Part shown: piece by piece, positions 62,737-64,000 of the stretch | Numbering within the stretch: the first letter of the stretch is position 1 | How the letters are laid out: the number at the start of each line of letters is the position of its first letter | Source: M0108 sp963841065 | GTDB taxonomy: Bacteria; Pseudomonadota; Gammaproteobacteria; Chromatiales; Chromatiaceae | NCBI GenBank assembly: GCA_963841065.1 | Contig: CAWJBI010000035.1 | Span: forward strand, 128,705 to 192,704 | DNA length: 64,000 nucleotides | Direction of reading: 5' to 3' | Made by a program: the position numbers and the translations under genes | Notes under the pieces: model-generated | What the model was told of the DNA's origin: nothing | Database searches by the model: none | What the model saw: only the letters and a program-made list of their open reading frames with translations

Positions 62737-63780
62737 ATGCGCTTCCAAACTGAACTCAATGTTTCCATTGCGGCCCTGGCCGCCATCCTGACCATCCCCG
62801 TCAGCGCAGCCGAGACGACCCCGCCCAACCCGACGGTTGCGACGCCCGCCGTCACGGTTACCGCCCCAACCGCCACCCCGACCACCAGCGAGGTGGTCGC
62901 CACGGTAAATGGGGTGGCCATTAGCCGCGCCGAAGTCGATCAGGCCACGCGGATGCTGCTTGCCCAGAGCCGAACCCCCGCCGCTACCGATCCCCAGCAG
63001 CAGCGGCAAGTCCTGGATAGCGCACTCAATCTATTGATAGACGAAGAATTACTATACCAGGCAGCTAAAGGCCTCTCGGTAGCCGACCTGGATAAGCAGG
63101 TCGAGGAGAAGTTCAATGCCGCCCAGGCGCGGTTTGGCACCCCCGAGGCCTTCGAGCAAGCGCTCGGCCAGGCGGGGTTGACCGGGCAGGAATTCAAGGA
63201 TCGCCTGGCCCGTGATCTGCTCATTGCCAGCTACATCGACCAGGAGGTCACGGCCAAGATCACCCTCACGACCGAGCAGGCCAAGCAGTTTTATGACGCG
63301 AACCCCGACAAGTTCAAGCAGCCGGAATCGGTCAAGGCCAGCCACATTCTGATCGGCGCCGATGCCAAGGCGACCCCCGAGGAGAAGCAGGCAGCCCAAC
63401 AAAAGGCGAATGATCTCCTCGCCAAGATCAAGGGCGGTGCTGATTTTGCCGAACTCGCCAAGGCGGAGTCGACCTGTCCTAGTGCCAAGAAAGGTGGTGA
63501 CCTGGGTAGCTTCGGGCGAGGGCAGATGGTCAAGCCCTTCGAGGAGGTGGCGTTTAGCCTCCAGGACGGCGCGGTGAGCGATGTGGTTGAAACCCCATTT
63601 GGGTACCACATTATCAAGTCACAGGGAAAGACGCCGAGTGAAACAGTGCCCTTCGCTCAGGTTGAGGAGAAGATCAAGAGCCTGCTGAAGAATGAGGCAG
63701 TAAAAAAACAGTTGGCGGCCAGAATCGACGAATTGAAGAAGGCGGCGAACATCGAGAAGCTATCTTCCGCCAATCCTTAG
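62737..63780 (+). CDS. Periplasmic peptidyl-prolyl isomerase (SurA/PpiC type)
   Basis: A 347-residue secreted chaperone. The signal peptide is about residues 1-25 (PVSAAE), followed by a Thr/Pro-rich spacer and a SurA-like N-terminal helical chaperone domain (about 50-185, VVATVNGVAISRAEVDQATR). A parvulin rotamase domain follows (about 203-300: VKASHILIGADAKATPEEKQ, then GSFGRGQMVKPFEEVAFSLQ and TPFGYHIIK). It assists folding of outer-membrane proteins. ATG 62737 has weak Shine-Dalgarno support (GAGAAT). Single gene; no continuation is seen before the window ends. Confidence 0.92.
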   Translation: MRFQTELNVSIAALAAILTIPVSAAETTPPNPTVATPAVTVTAPTATPTTSEVVATVNGVAISRAEVDQATRMLLAQSRTPAATDPQQQRQVLDSALNLLIDEELLYQAAKGLSVADLDKQVEEKFNAAQARFGTPEAFEQALGQAGLTGQEFKDRLARDLLIASYIDQEVTAKITLTTEQAKQFYDANPDKFKQPESVKASHILIGADAKATPEEKQAAQQKANDLLAKIKGGADFAELAKAESTCPSAKKGGDLGSFGRGQMVKPFEEVAFSLQDGAVSDVVETPFGYHIIKSQGKTPSETVPFAQVEEKIKSLLKNEAVKKQLAARIDELKKAANIEKLSSANP

Positions 63781-64000
63781 AACGTAACCGTTCAGGATTC
63801 TCGCCCTGGCTGAAGTACCAAGAACGAGCGCAAGCCGGGCGCCCAGAAGGGGTACCCGGGGCGACTTGCCGTCAGGTCGAGAACCCGGATCACACGGTCC
63901 ACCCGCCCTACGCCTTCCCCTACAGGGCAACCCGCCTCCATGCCCCAACCCGCCTAAGTCGCGGGCAGGTGGCCTGAATAGTTACAAAGGAACTTGGTGA

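Noticed and set aside
1..64000. CRISPR arrays, tRNA or rRNA genes, complete insertion sequences, reverse transcriptase
   Set aside because: None was recognised on reading both strands. Absence of an RT means the DGR idea for the DUF1566 tail rests on the target side alone.

Overview
The window is a high-GC gammaproteobacterial chromosome segment. It most likely comes from a purple sulfur bacterium of the Chromatiaceae: it carries a secreted Gly/Tyr/Pro-rich sulfur globule protein gene (36129-36464), a multihaem cytochrome c, a cytochrome-c-fused aa3 oxidase cluster, and typical gammaproteobacterial housekeeping genes (leuS-lptE-holA, proA-nadD-rsfS, apaGH). No rRNA, tRNA, CRISPR array or complete insertion sequence was seen.

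Layout. 1-1.0 kb: N-terminal part of a multihaem cytochrome c leaving the window on the left. 1.2-1.8 kb: a small AbrB-type antitoxin/toxin pair. 1.8-12.05 kb (all minus strand): a tightly overlapping operon-like array encoding a Ser/Thr kinase with a DUF1566 tail, a trypsin-like protease with TM and FHA, two PP2C phosphatases, three further FHA proteins (one with a VWA domain, two with zinc ribbons) and a MotA/TolQ-like plus MotB-like membrane pair. I read this as a phospho-signalling system wired to an ion-driven stator, and it is the most unusual content here. 12.2-14.7 kb: Phd antitoxin plus a broken DUF4351 fragment, polysaccharide deacetylase, GNAT acetyltransferase. 14.7-19.0 kb: RND efflux permease and adaptor. 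19.3-30.3 kb: H-NS-like protein, TVP38 membrane protein, lipase, outer-membrane phospholipase A, GntP and SLC13 permeases, patatin, a ceramidase remnant and a META-domain protein. 30.6-35.8 kb: DAHP synthase, leuS, lptE, holA. 36-48.5 kb: sulfur globule protein, then the aa3 oxidase structural and assembly genes (coxB, coxA, a 51-residue protein, cox11, coxC, SURF1, ctaB, ctaA, SCO) with an antisense CcoN-like oxidase subunit. 48.6-56.5 kb: a potassium island (CBS protein, K+ channel with RCK domains, KdpE, shortened KdpD-like kinase, TrkH, TrkA). The divergent AT-rich promoter there holds two TTTAYA-N5-TTTATA elements that look like KdpE boxes. 56.7-63.8 kb: proA, nadD, rsfS, folA, apaH, apaG, a Gfo/Idh/MocA oxidoreductase, a lipoprotein and a SurA/PpiC-type isomerase.

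A caution for every reader: at least ten genes between 1.2 and 29 kb are split by single-base frame changes whose two halves are obviously one protein (antitoxin, PP2C-1, MotB-like, protease-FHA twice, kinase twice, DUF4351, deacetylase, SLC13 twice). The 30-64 kb half shows none. This may be indel error in the assembly or local gene decay; the sequence alone cannot decide.
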